From a virus, in IMG/VR virus record IMGVR_UViG_3300020179_000098, positions 1 to 33,626 of that record: a stretch of DNA of 33,626 nt; one strand, given 5' to 3'. Of the stretch, positions 1-10,800 are shown in pieces; within the stretch, counting starts at the first letter, position 1, and every line of letters begins with the position of its first letter. The notes below the pieces were generated by a model. That model was not told the DNA's origin. It did no database searches and worked only from the letters and a program-made list of their open reading frames with translations. The position numbers and the translations under genes are program-made.

Positions 1-3000
1 CTCTTACCTGTCCTGGATATGTTCAAAATCCAATTGTAAATATTACGAATCTTGTTTATGATAAAGTATCTGGAATAGCAACAATCACTACCGCAAGTAA
101 TCACTTAGCTATTAAAGGAAAACAAATTAAACTTTCTGGAATTGCTCTTACTTGTCCTAGTGGATCTGGCATTACATCTACAATATTCCCATATCCCGGA
201 TCTAGTTCAAATACATTAAGTAATTGGGATATTTTTAAAGTTAACTCAGTAATAAGTGGTACTAAATTTACTATTAATGTTGGTGTTTCTACTATTGCAC
301 ATACTTATGTTTCGGGTGGAACAGCCCAAGCCGGTATTACATCTACAATATTCCCATATCCAGGATCTTCAATCTATGGAGCTACATTTACTGTCACGGG
401 TATAACTACAAATACCTTCACATTTAATGCAGGCATTTCCACAATTATTCATAATTATGTTAGTGGCGGAATAACTAAAAAAGTTCCAACTATGCAACGA
501 GTTCTTAGATATACTGATGATAGTGGCAATGGAGCTTATGAATTTGGAGTTATTTCTGTTGCATCTACAAATACATTTACTATACAAGCTGCTCCTCTTC
601 CAACCATACCACATTACTACACTCAAGGAGGCATAGTTTCCTTTAAACAATATCAACCATTTGTATTGACAGTTGAAGAAGTTGAAACAGACAGTTTCAG
701 TGGTTTTTATCCTGGCCAATTTATAAAATTTGATGATATTTCTCAATTCTTTAATGGATTTAGGAAAAAGTTTACTCTTTCTACAACTATAAATGGGGTA
801 AGACAAGTTCTTGGACTAAGAGTTCCTGTCGGAACAAATTTAGATGTAACAAATAATATTTTTATATACATAAACGATGTATTACAGGTTCCAAATTTAT
901 CGTATAAATTCTCTGGAAGTAGAGTCATATTTACTGAGGCGCCTAAACCTGGATCAAAATGTTTTATCCTGTACTATAGAGGGTCATCTAATGATGTTGA
1001 GTTGATTGTACCACCACCAACAATTAAACCTGGAGATAAAGTAACAATTCAGGAAAATCCAGAAGATCCTTTTGATATTTCTCAATTTGATCGTGTTGTT
1101 AAAAAAGTAACGGCTTCTGACCAATTAGAAACTTTTAATTATTATTCTGTTGGGATAATAACTGATCCAACAAAAATTAGACCTCTTACTTGGCAAAAAC
1201 AAACTAGTGATACTGTGATTAGTGGTACATTATATTCCAAATCTAGACCAAATCTTCAAAGTAATATAAAACCTTCTGCAACTATCATTAAAACTATTCA
1301 ACCACAAGATACTACAATATATGTTGATAATGCATATCCTCTTTTTACCGATGTAGATGGTCTTAATGAAGATGTGAGAGATATTTTCATATTTGAAGAT
1401 AAACCTATTACACCAGCTTCAGCACAGGCTATAGTTTCTACTTCATCTACAATTTCTTCTGTTATTGTAACAAATGGTGGAGTTGGTTACGCAAATACAC
1501 AATCACCAAAAGTAGTTATTTCAAAATCTGCTATTGCATTAAAAGATCCTATTTTTGATTGGAAAAACACAACCGGTTTAACTACATCATATGATTTAAA
1601 ATCTGTACAATATAAAAACAAATTTGTAGCTATTGGAAGTAGTTCGGTTTTTGTTACAAGTTCTGATGGAATATCTTGGCAAGTTGGTACGGTCGGATTT
1701 AGTCAAACTTCCAATTTTAATTCAATTCAAGTAGTCGGTGTTGGTACAAGTAATTTGTTAGTTGCTGCAGGAACGGCGGGTAAAATTATAAGAGCTACAG
1801 ACGATGGGTCGACTATTTCTAGTTGGACTAAAATTCCACTAGAAGAAGACCTTGTTGTTCTGGGTATAGGAGCCGTAGGTAGAATAGGTAGTGCATATAC
1901 AGGAACATTTAGTCAAATAGTATATTCTAGTTATGCTAATACTTGGGTTGCTGTTGGGGCTGGTGGATCTATTTTTGTTGGTAATGGCATAAGTACAAAT
2001 AGTTTTGTTAGTAGATATTCCGAAACATTATCAGATTTTAATAGTGTTATATTTGGAAATACTTATTTTGTTGCGGTTGGCAATAATGGTACAATTCGAA
2101 CTTCTGATACTGGAACAATATGGGAAAATACTGCATCTCCAGTAACCAATAATTTAAATAAAGTAATCTATGTTAATGGAAACTTTATTATAGTTGGAAA
2201 TCAAGGAATAATTTTGAAGTCAGTTAATAAAGATACATATCAACTTATTTCAAATAATCTTGGAGCCGAAAATTTAGTAAACATATATTATAACTATGGT
2301 TTCTATGTAGCGGTGACATCTTCGGGACAATTATATTATTCCTTTAATTTAACAAATTGGGTTTACAGGAGCACATTACAATCAAAAAATATTAATGATT
2401 TAGTATTTGTAAATGATATTGGACCAGATGGCAGATATGTTATAGTTGGAACTGGAGCTACTGTAATGTATGCAGATCCAATTTATAATCCTGCAACTGC
2501 AACTGCTGTTACAAGTAATGGAAGTATTGTATCCGTACAAGTAAATAATCCAGGATTTGGTTATGTAAATGGTAGTTTTCCCCCAGTTTTAGTAGAGAGT
2601 GATACATATAAGACTGAATTTATTAGATCATTCAAAGTACAGGGAGATTTTGGAATAATTATTGGAATTACTACATATGTCGCAGGAACCTCTGGTATAG
2701 GAACTACAACTCCAAAAATCTCTTTGACTTTAAAATCTGAACAATATGATAATAGTACTTTAGGTGTAGGATACTCTGCATTGAATTCTTTTGGAATTAC
2801 TAATAGTCAGTTATCTAAAGGAGATTATTTTGTAATAACTGATAGTAATGTTCAAACTGGTGGTGACTTAGTTGGAATTACAACTTTTCTTGGTGGTATG
2901 AGTAATTATCCAAATTCTAAAATTGGGATAGCAAAATCTTTCTTAGATGGTGTTTATATTGTTGAAGATGTAACACCACCATCAGCTGGTGTAGTAACCG

Positions 3001-3239
3001 TAACATGTAACTTTGCTCCTATGGTCGATAATTATATAAAAGTTTATAGTAGAGGATCTAATAATAGTGGAATTGGGACAAATAATTTTTATGGAAGATA
3101 TAGTTGGGGTAAAATATATGACTATCAAAATAGAGTTTTAGGAAATCCTCAAACTTTTACAGCATTTAATGATAATGGAATTTCTGGAATATCCTCTTCA
3201 CCAAAAATTGTAAGAACTAGAAATATTGTAAGTAAGTAA
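1..3239 (+). CDS. Large baseplate/tail structural protein with beta-propeller (5' partial, gp7 position)
   Basis: The reading frame (codons start at base 3) is open to the left edge, so the ATG at 492 is internal and the true start lies outside the window. The first ~200 visible codons hold repeats with CPSGSG and TIFPYPG motifs that also occur in the tail fibre at 20616-27986. Bases ~760-1000 encode a beta module ending in an FTEAP / YYRGS pattern like one in the 12992-13666 protein. Bases ~1620-2480 encode seven repeats of the form (F/W/Y)VAVG...G.I..S.D...W, which fits a seven-bladed Ycf48/BNR-type propeller. Two similar V.V.NGG.GY repeats flank it (near 1461 and 2530). The protein ends in RNIVSK. 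It lies directly upstream of gp8, the place T4 gene 7 occupies; homology to gp7 itself is not shown. A virion baseplate or fibre role is inferred from context. Confidence 0.8.
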   Translation, partial: LTCPGYVQNPIVNITNLVYDKVSGIATITTASNHLAIKGKQIKLSGIALTCPSGSGITSTIFPYPGSSSNTLSNWDIFKVNSVISGTKFTINVGVSTIAHTYVSGGTAQAGITSTIFPYPGSSIYGATFTVTGITTNTFTFNAGISTIIHNYVSGGITKKVPTMQRVLRYTDDSGNGAYEFGVISVASTNTFTIQAAPLPTIPHYYTQGGIVSFKQYQPFVLTVEEVETDSFSGFYPGQFIKFDDISQFFNGFRKKFTLSTTINGVRQVLGLRVPVGTNLDVTNNIFIYINDVLQVPNLSYKFSGSRVIFTEAPKPGSKCFILYYRGSSNDVELIVPPPTIKPGDKVTIQENPEDPFDISQFDRVVKKVTASDQLETFNYYSVGIITDPTKIRPLTWQKQTSDTVISGTLYSKSRPNLQSNIKPSATIIKTIQPQDTTIYVDNAYPLFTDVDGLNEDVRDIFIFEDKPITPASAQAIVSTSSTISSVIVTNGGVGYANTQSPKVVISKSAIALKDPIFDWKNTTGLTTSYDLKSVQYKNKFVAIGSSSVFVTSSDGISWQVGTVGFSQTSNFNSIQVVGVGTSNLLVAAGTAGKIIRATDDGSTISSWTKIPLEEDLVVLGIGAVGRIGSAYTGTFSQIVYSSYANTWVAVGAGGSIFVGNGISTNSFVSRYSETLSDFNSVIFGNTYFVAVGNNGTIRTSDTGTIWENTASPVTNNLNKVIYVNGNFIIVGNQGIILKSVNKDTYQLISNNLGAENLVNIYYNYGFYVAVTSSGQLYYSFNLTNWVYRSTLQSKNINDLVFVNDIGPDGRYVIVGTGATVMYADPIYNPATATAVTSNGSIVSVQVNNPGFGYVNGSFPPVLVESDTYKTEFIRSFKVQGDFGIIIGITTYVAGTSGIGTTTPKISLTLKSEQYDNSTLGVGYSALNSFGITNSQLSKGDYFVITDSNVQTGGDLVGITTFLGGMSNYPNSKIGIAKSFLDGVYIVEDVTPPSAGVVTVTCNFAPMVDNYIKVYSRGSNNSGIGTNNFYGRYSWGKIYDYQNRVLGNPQTFTAFNDNGISGISSSPKIVRTRNIVSK
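1605..2490 (+). other. Seven-repeat beta-propeller region inside the gp7-position protein
   Basis: Seven repeats begin near bases 1620, 1755, 1943, 2066, 2183, 2302 and 2436. Each has a hydrophobic strand such as FVAIG, WVAVG, FVAVG or YVIVG, then a turn and a strand like GTIRTSDTG or GIILKS, often closed by a Trp. The spacing (~115-185 bases) and the count fit a seven-bladed propeller of the Ycf48/BNR/sialidase-like type. The region is in frame with structural sequence on both sides, so it is a domain and not a separate gene. Confidence 0.6.
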
Positions 3240-3245
3240 AAGGTA

Positions 3246-3253
3246 ACTAAATA
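3246..3253 (+). promoter_or_regulatory. Possible late promoter (ACTAAATA) upstream of gp8
   Basis: ACTAAATA lies in the 33-base gap between the stop at 3239 and the gp8 ATG at 3273. It differs from the T4 late octamer TATAAATA at two positions. The following A-run and the AT-rich sequence make chance occurrence plausible. No strong Shine-Dalgarno sequence is visible before the gp8 start. Confidence 0.35.
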
Positions 3254-3272
3254 AAAAAAAGTATATTTTAAA

Positions 3273-4868
3273 ATGCCCGCTATAATATCAGATCAATTTA
3301 GAGTTTTAAATGCTGAAAACTTTGTAAAAAGTGTTTCTGGTGTGGGCGACACATCAAACAAGTATTACACTTTTATAGGACTACCAAATAGTACTAGTCC
3401 TGCTGCTGGCGGATCTTCAAATTGGATTGCCAATACTCCATCTCCTGTAGACGGATTTAAGGAGGAATATGTAGTTAAAGAAAGTATCATATCATTAAAA
3501 CAAATCACAAGTCAGGATGTACGAAGACTTGTCAGAAAAGTTACCTGGGTAGCGGGAAACACTTTTGAAATGTACAGACATGACTATAATGTTTATAATG
3601 TTACTCCAGTTACATCTCAAACTGGTTTATATGAATCAAATTTTTATGTTATAAATGAAGATTTGAGAGTATATATTTGCCTACAAAACGGAACTGATCC
3701 CGAAAATCCAAAAGGTAGGCCATCTTTTGACCAACCTACATTTATTGATTTAGAACCAAGAGCTGCAGGAGCTAGTGGTGATGGATATATTTGGAAATAC
3801 TTATATACGATTAAACCTTCTGAAATCGTTAAGTTTGATTCTATTGAATATATACCTGTTCCCGAAAACTGGGGGAGTACGGGTGAATCAATTTCTACAA
3901 AAACCAATTCTGTTGATGGTAAAATAGAAGTTGTTATAATTAATAGCAGAGGAACGAATTATCAACCAATTTCAACATCTTTTTCAAATGTACCCATATT
4001 GGGAGATGGAACTGGAGGTAAAGCAACAATTACAATTGATTCTTTTGGTAAAGTATCTGAAGTATTTGTTACAGATGGAGGAAAAAATTACACTTATGGA
4101 ACAATACAATTTTATCCAGGAGCTCCTGGATCTGAAATAACTGGACCCCTAAAACAATTGAGTAATACTGGAATTGGTACTACTTCCATAGCATCTTTTA
4201 ATGTTATTATTCCCCCAAAAGGTGGGCATGGTTACGATATTTATCGAGAACTCGGTGCTTATAAAGTTTTACTATATTCTAGATTCGAAACCTTGGAAAG
4301 CAACCCCGATATTATTTTAGGAAATGATTTTGCTAGAGTTGGGATACTAAGAAATCCTACTATTTTAGGAAGTGATGTCCAAGTTTTAGATACTTCTGTG
4401 GTTAGTGGATTGAATGCTTTAAAATTAAGCGGAGTTACCACTAATACAACATATGCTGTAGATGCAGTTATAAAACAGACTGTTGGATTTGGATCAACAG
4501 CGATAGGATTTGTAGCCTCTTGGGATTCAATAACTGGAGTATTGAAATATTATCAACCAACAGGGCTTGCTTCAAGTGAAACTGGATTTAAAATTATTCC
4601 ATTTACTTCAAATCCAGATGTTGGATATGGAACAACAATTAATTGTTCTACGATTATTGGACCAACACTGTCAATTAACACAGGTTTTAGTGGTGTAACA
4701 ACCACAATAAATAATAGAATATATCAGTTGGGACAACAGTTTGTTGCTGGTATTTCTTCAGCTGAATATAATAAAAAATCTGGAGATATTATTTACTTGG
4801 ATAATAGACAACCTATCCCAAGATCTGCCAATCAAAAAGAAGATATTAAAATTGTATTGGAGTTCTAA
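3273..4868 (+). CDS. 8: Baseplate wedge protein gp8
   Basis: This is a T4 gp8-type subunit of the baseplate wedge. The N-terminus has the gp8 pattern FR...A.NF..S.G...N.YYTFIG, comparable with T4 gp8. The GDGYIWKYLY block (residues ~169-178) matches the GDGYVWEYLF block of T4 gp8. The C-terminal SGDIIYLDNRQP block, ending in KIVLEF, matches SGEMIYMENRPP and the final INILFTF of T4. It also has the KGGHGYDIYRELGA stretch that I associate with marine T4-like phages. At 531 residues it is much longer than T4 gp8 (334); the extra length lies mainly between residues ~185 and 430 and includes two V.EV.V...G.NY beta repeats like those in neighbouring fibre proteins. It sits between the gp7-position gene and the DUF4815 gene and ends 5 bases before the latter. 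Confidence 0.88.
   Translation: MPAIISDQFRVLNAENFVKSVSGVGDTSNKYYTFIGLPNSTSPAAGGSSNWIANTPSPVDGFKEEYVVKESIISLKQITSQDVRRLVRKVTWVAGNTFEMYRHDYNVYNVTPVTSQTGLYESNFYVINEDLRVYICLQNGTDPENPKGRPSFDQPTFIDLEPRAAGASGDGYIWKYLYTIKPSEIVKFDSIEYIPVPENWGSTGESISTKTNSVDGKIEVVIINSRGTNYQPISTSFSNVPILGDGTGGKATITIDSFGKVSEVFVTDGGKNYTYGTIQFYPGAPGSEITGPLKQLSNTGIGTTSIASFNVIIPPKGGHGYDIYRELGAYKVLLYSRFETLESNPDIILGNDFARVGILRNPTILGSDVQVLDTSVVSGLNALKLSGVTTNTTYAVDAVIKQTVGFGSTAIGFVASWDSITGVLKYYQPTGLASSETGFKIIPFTSNPDVGYGTTINCSTIIGPTLSINTGFSGVTTTINNRIYQLGQQFVAGISSAEYNKKSGDIIYLDNRQPIPRSANQKEDIKIVLEF
4859..4862 (+). promoter_or_regulatory. Ribosome binding site for the DUF4815 protein
   Basis: GGAG within the last codons of gp8, 11 bases before the ATG at 4874. 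It supports this start and suggests translational linkage to gp8. Confidence 0.5.
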
Positions 4869-4873
4869 TAAAA

Positions 4874-7800
4874 ATGGCACAAAATACTAATCTAAATACA
4901 TCTCCATATTTTGATGATTTTGATGTAACAAAAAATTATCAAAGAGTTTTATTCAAGCCAGGAACTCCGATTCAAGCGAGAGAATTAACAACCCTTCAAT
5001 CAATATTACAAAATCAAGTTGAAAAGTTTGGAAAACATTTTTTCAAAGAAGGACAAGTAGTAATACCTGGAAATGTAGCATATGATTCTGAATATACTTG
5101 TGTTCAAATAGATCCAACACACTTAGGAATTCCTGTAGTTGCATATCTTGATAAGTTAATAGATAAAAAAATAAAGGGAGAAACTAGTGGAGTATTTGCT
5201 AAAATTGAAAGATATATTACTAGTGAAGAGTCTGAAAATAATAATTATACTTTGTATATAAAATATCAAAGTTCTAGCGATACAAATTTTTCAACTAGTA
5301 AATTTATAGATGGAGAAAATCTTCTAGTATTAGAAAATATAGACTATGGTCAAGGAGTTATTAGATTAGATTCTTCATTTGCTACTGCTATCATTTCTGG
5401 ATCTACGGCTACAGGATCTGTTATTAAAATCGAAGAAGGTGTTTATTTTATAAGAGGATTTTTTGTAGATGTTTTTCCACAAGCCGTAATATTAGATCAG
5501 TATACCAACTCTCCATCATATCGTGTTGGATTATCCATTTTTGAAGATATTGCCGTGCCTTCCCAAATAAATGCAGATTTATTTGATAATGCACGAGGAT
5601 TTTCTAATTTTGCTGCTCCTGGTGCTGATAGACTCAGAATTGTTGCTAGTTTAATAAAAAAATCACTTGATGATTTTAACGATGAAAATTTTGTAGAATT
5701 ATTAAGGATTGAAAACGGAGAGATTAAAAAAGTTTCTAAAAAACAAGACACAGTTAGTTTAATAACCGACGAATTGGCAAGAAGAACAAATGATGAATCA
5801 GGAGATTATTATGTAAAACCCTTTAGTGTAGTAGCTAAAGAATCATTAAATAATGCACAGGGAAACAATGGAGTTTATAATCTTCGTCAACTAACAAAAC
5901 AAGGAAATACACCTTCGAATGATTTATTAACCTTACAGATTTCTCCTGGAAAGGCGTATGTTAAAGGATATGAAGTAGAAACTCAGATAACCATAAATGC
6001 AGATTTAGAAAAACCTAGAACTACAGAGTCAGTAAAAGACACTACTGTTCCCTTTACTCTAGGTAACATAGTAGAAATTAATAATGTTTATGGAGCAGTT
6101 CCCGTAGGATTTGGAACAACGAGTCAAGTGTCTTTGTACTCAAAAAGAACCTCAACTCCGGGTGTTGTTTCAGGAATTCCTATAGGTATTGCCAGACTTT
6201 ATGATTTAAAGTTAAAATCTTCCGGATATTCGAACGCTGCTAGTGTTTTCGAATCTGCATCTTATGATATACAGACATATACATATTTGCAATTAAATGC
6301 TACATTAACTTTATCTAGACCAGCATTTATTGAAGGGAAAAATAGTTCTGCATCTGGATTTTTAGCTATAAATGCTTCAAACTCTAATCAATTGGTGTTA
6401 TACCAAGTTTCTGGAACTTTTTCAGCTGGTGAACAATTAAAAGTTGATGGACAAGATATTTCTAGAACAGTAACTGCTGTTAGAGATTATAATTTAAGTG
6501 ATATAAGACAATTAGTTGGATTTAATGGAGCCACAACAGTATTTACTGCGGACACTGTGATATCTCAAGCAATACCTATTGCACCTCAAAATACCAGTTT
6601 TACTATTTCTGCTGCTGCTGGTGGCATAAGTAATGTAACATCATCTAATTCAACATTTGGAGTTGGAATTAATACAGGAGATATTTTTGTTTATACAAAG
6701 TCTAATGATACACTACCAACATTTAATAGAGTAACTTCAGTAAATGCTGCTTCAAAAACTATTCAAATTGAAGCCACTACTGCTGTTACCGGCGTTAATG
6801 TTGGTACATTACCTTCAACTGCAACAACTCTCACTGGCCTAGTGAAAGGAATTTCTGTACTAGAAAATCCAACAGATTCATACTTTTATGCCGAATTAGA
6901 TAACACAAATATTTCAAATGTTGATATATCAGAAGGAGAGATAGTTTTTAGAAAATCATATTCAGTAACTGTTGCATCAAATGGTTTGACAGCGACTTTA
7001 GAAAGTGATACTAATCTTACTCTAGAGCCTTTTGATGAGGAAGACTATGCATTAGTCTATAGTAATGGAGTTGTAGAACCGTTAACTAAAAACCAGTTTA
7101 CAATTACTGCTGCCAGAACTTTAACTTTAGTTAATTTATCTCAAAATGGCTCTGCTACATTAACAGCAACTTTACGAAAAAGAAAATTAAAACCAAGAAA
7201 GAAAATTTATAATAGATGTGCAATATTAGAAATCAATAATTCAAGTACAACTAAATCTGGAATAGGTAGCACAACTCTTAATGATGGACTAATATTCAGT
7301 CCTTATTATGGAACAAGAGTTCAGGATGCAAAAATTTCATTAAATGTACCTGATGTAATTTTTGTTTCTGCAATTTTTGAATCTTCAGATAATAATTCCG
7401 CCGATTTGCCAAAATTAGAAGTTATTGATTTAAATGCTAATATTTTAAATGCAATAAAAGGTGAGATTGTTTATGGTGAAACGAGTAGTGCTTTGGCGAT
7501 GTTTGTTGAAACTAACGGAACAAATCAATTTGGATTCGTTTATATTAATGAAAATACTTTCCTTAAAGATGAAAAAATTGTTTTTAGTGAATCAAATATT
7601 ACTGCAAAAGTAAGTTTATTAATAGAGGGAGATCGAAATATAGTATCAGATTTTACTTTTAACGATGGGCAAACTCTTGAAATCGCTGATTTTTCATTTT
7701 TAGTAAGAAAAGATGGCGTTACCGCTCCAACAAAGAAATTAAAAATTGTATTCCACCATTATTACATAGATGAAAATGATGATGGAGATTTTGTTACTGT

Positions 7801-10800
7801 TGCTTCCTATGATAGTGATAGATATGCAACTGAATTACCTTTTGTTGGTTTCAATAGAGCAAGTGATATTATTGACTTGAGGCCAAGAGTTAGTCCTTAT
7901 AATAGTAACTCAACGCCATTTTCTCCATTTGAATTTGAATCTAGAAAGTTTTTGCCCGCAACTAATTCTAGCCCATATAATTTTGCTAAGGACAAAGATC
8001 TATTCTTAAGTTATTCTTACTATCTTGCCAGAACCGATAAACTTTACCTTAATAGATATGGTGAATTTTCTATATCTAAGGGAGTTCCATCATTAACTCC
8101 TGTTGCTCCTGCTGTAATTGAAAACGCTTTAGAAGTGGCTACAATTACAATGAAACCTTATGTTTATAATATTGATGATGTGATTGTACAATTATCTTCC
8201 CATAAAAGATATAGAATGCAAGATATTGCAAGGCTTGAAGATAGAATAAGAAATATTGAATATTATACATCACTTTCTCTTTTAGAGACAGATACTAAAA
8301 ATTTAACTTTAAAAGATTCTCAAACTCAGTTAGATCGATTTAAATGTGGATTCCTTGTAGATAATTTTAAATCTGTAAAGACTGGAGCTTTAGGTGATCC
8401 ACAACATAAATGTAGTATTGATACTAAAGATGGTTTACTTAGAGCACAACACTATACAACTTCTGTGGATCTTTTATTAGGTTCTGAAGCAGTGATAGGA
8501 GCATCTAATGTTTCAAATCCAGAAGCAGATCTAAGATTTGTAAAAGATCTTGGAAATCCTAACACAGTTAAAGTCGGTGATATTGTGTGTTTAAAATATA
8601 CTGATGTAGTATTTCTCAAAAATACTTTTGCAACTAGAGTTGAAAATGTAAATCCATTTCATGTTGTTAATTGGATTGGTGCGATTGAATTAAATCCAGC
8701 TACAGATACTTGGATTGAAACTAAAGGCACAAAGAAAACAGTTGATCAAGAAGGTAATTATTCAAGTACAATACAACAACTTGGTGTTGATACAAACACA
8801 GGATTATCTCCTATAGATTGGGGGTCTTGGGAAACCACATGGACTGGTACTCAAGAAATTTCCAGGCAAAATATGGGTAAAATATATATTGGTACTAAAG
8901 AAATTTCCAGAAGTAGCCGTAGGGGTGGATTTCAAAAAGGTAGAGGAATTCCCGAAACTACTACCATAAACTACCAAGATCAATATACTAATTTTACTAA
9001 TGTAACAACATTAACCACTACAAAACAAGCAAGACAAGGTATTCAATACAAAGTATCTGAAAAATTCGACACAGTTAACTTAGGCACATTTGTTATATCT
9101 ACAGAAGTTATTCATAAAATGCGTACAAGGAATATTGAATTTATTGCAAGAAGATTAAAACCAACGACAAGAATGTATGCATTTTTTGATAATGTTGATA
9201 TGGCTAAATATGCCATGCCTAAATTAATTGAAATTGAAATGCAAAGTGGTACTTTTGCTGTTGGTGAAACTGTAACTGGAACATTGGGAACCGCTTCCAT
9301 TAAATTTAGATTGGCATCTCCTAATCACAAATATGGTCCATATAATCAAGCAGAACAAGTTTTTACTGCCAATCCATACTCTCCACTCCAATCGATACCT
9401 ACATCATATTCTACAACATCAACGGTATTAAATGTTGATACAGCTTCTTTAGAATTACAATCTGCTTCTGGATTTTATGGATATGTTATTCAAAACATGC
9501 AATTAAAAGGAGAAGCTTCTAAAGCGATAGCTAAAGTAACAAATGTAAGATTAATTACAGATTCATCCGGTACTTTGATTGGATCTTTACATATTCCTGA
9601 TTCAAAACTACAGTCTACACCTTCATTTGAAACTGGAACAAAAACATTTACACTTACAACTAGTTCTACTAATACTACAATCGTTGGTGCAACCGATAGC
9701 ACAGCCGATACTAAATTTACATCGTCTGGTCTATTAAACAATACTGAAGAAGTTACTTTAAGAACTAGAAATGCAAATGTAGAAAGATTAAGTAGAAGTG
9801 AAGAACGAACTTTGACTAGTCAACAAACAACACTTCAAGCCGGAACTTCTTTTGTTAATAGAACTGTTTCTCAGACAAGATGGGTAGATCCACTTGCACA
9901 ATCTTTTGAAGTTCCAGATGAAAATGGTGTATTTATCACAAAGTGTGAAATATTCTTTAGAACTAAAGATACTAATAATTTACCCGTTACTATGCAAATC
10001 AGAACTATGCAAACTGGTTTGCCCACAACGACAATTATTCCTTTTGGTGAAGTAGTTTTAGATCCAAGTCAAGTAAATGTATCTTTAGATGGTAAAACTC
10101 CTACTACATTTACTTTCCCATCTCCAGTTTATCTTGAAACTGGAAACTCATATTCTGTAGTTTTACTATCGGCGTCTAATGAATATACAGTATGGATTTC
10201 TAGAATGGGTGAAGAAGATGTCACTACATTAAATTTACCTGAATCACAAAAGATCGTTGTATCACAACAACCATTATTAGGTTCCTTATTTAAATCTCAG
10301 AACGGTGCAACCTGGGATCCAAGTCAATTAGAAGATTTAAAATTAGTTTTATACAGAGCAAAATTTGTTACTGGATCTAGTACAGCAAGATTCTATAATC
10401 CAAAATTAGATATTGGTAATAATCAAGTTGTAACTTTAAGACCAAATCCTCTAGATTGTATTTCTAAGTCAGTTTTGATAGGACTAGGGAAAAGTTTGAC
10501 TTCTGCAGAAGTTTCCGAATTGACTCCAGGAAGTCCAATATTGCAACAAAACAATTCTAAATTTAGATCAAATTTGAAAAGTATTGTTGGTTCAGTGGGA
10601 ATTGGAAGCACATTAACAATAACTGCTACAGGTCTTGGATTTACATCTACATTTAAAACCTATTCCAATGTAAGTTTAGTATCTTTAACTGGTAAAGGAT
10701 TTGGCGGAAAAGTTAATTTAAGTGTTCAAAATGGAGTGGCAATTGCAGCTACAGTTTCAATTGGTGGAACTGGATATACTATCGGAGATGCACTAGAAGT

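Noticed and set aside
492-494. ATG as the start of the first gene
   Set aside because: The same frame is open to the left edge and encodes repeats with clear similarity to the tail fibre, so the ATG is internal to a gene that begins outside the window.
1605-2490. Stand-alone Ycf48 auxiliary photosynthesis gene
   Set aside because: The propeller is in frame inside a structural protein with no start, stop or Shine-Dalgarno sequence at its borders.
4706-4713. AATAAATA as a late promoter inside gp8
   Set aside because: It is within the coding region, 160 bases before the next gene and away from any stop codon; likely chance in AT-rich sequence.
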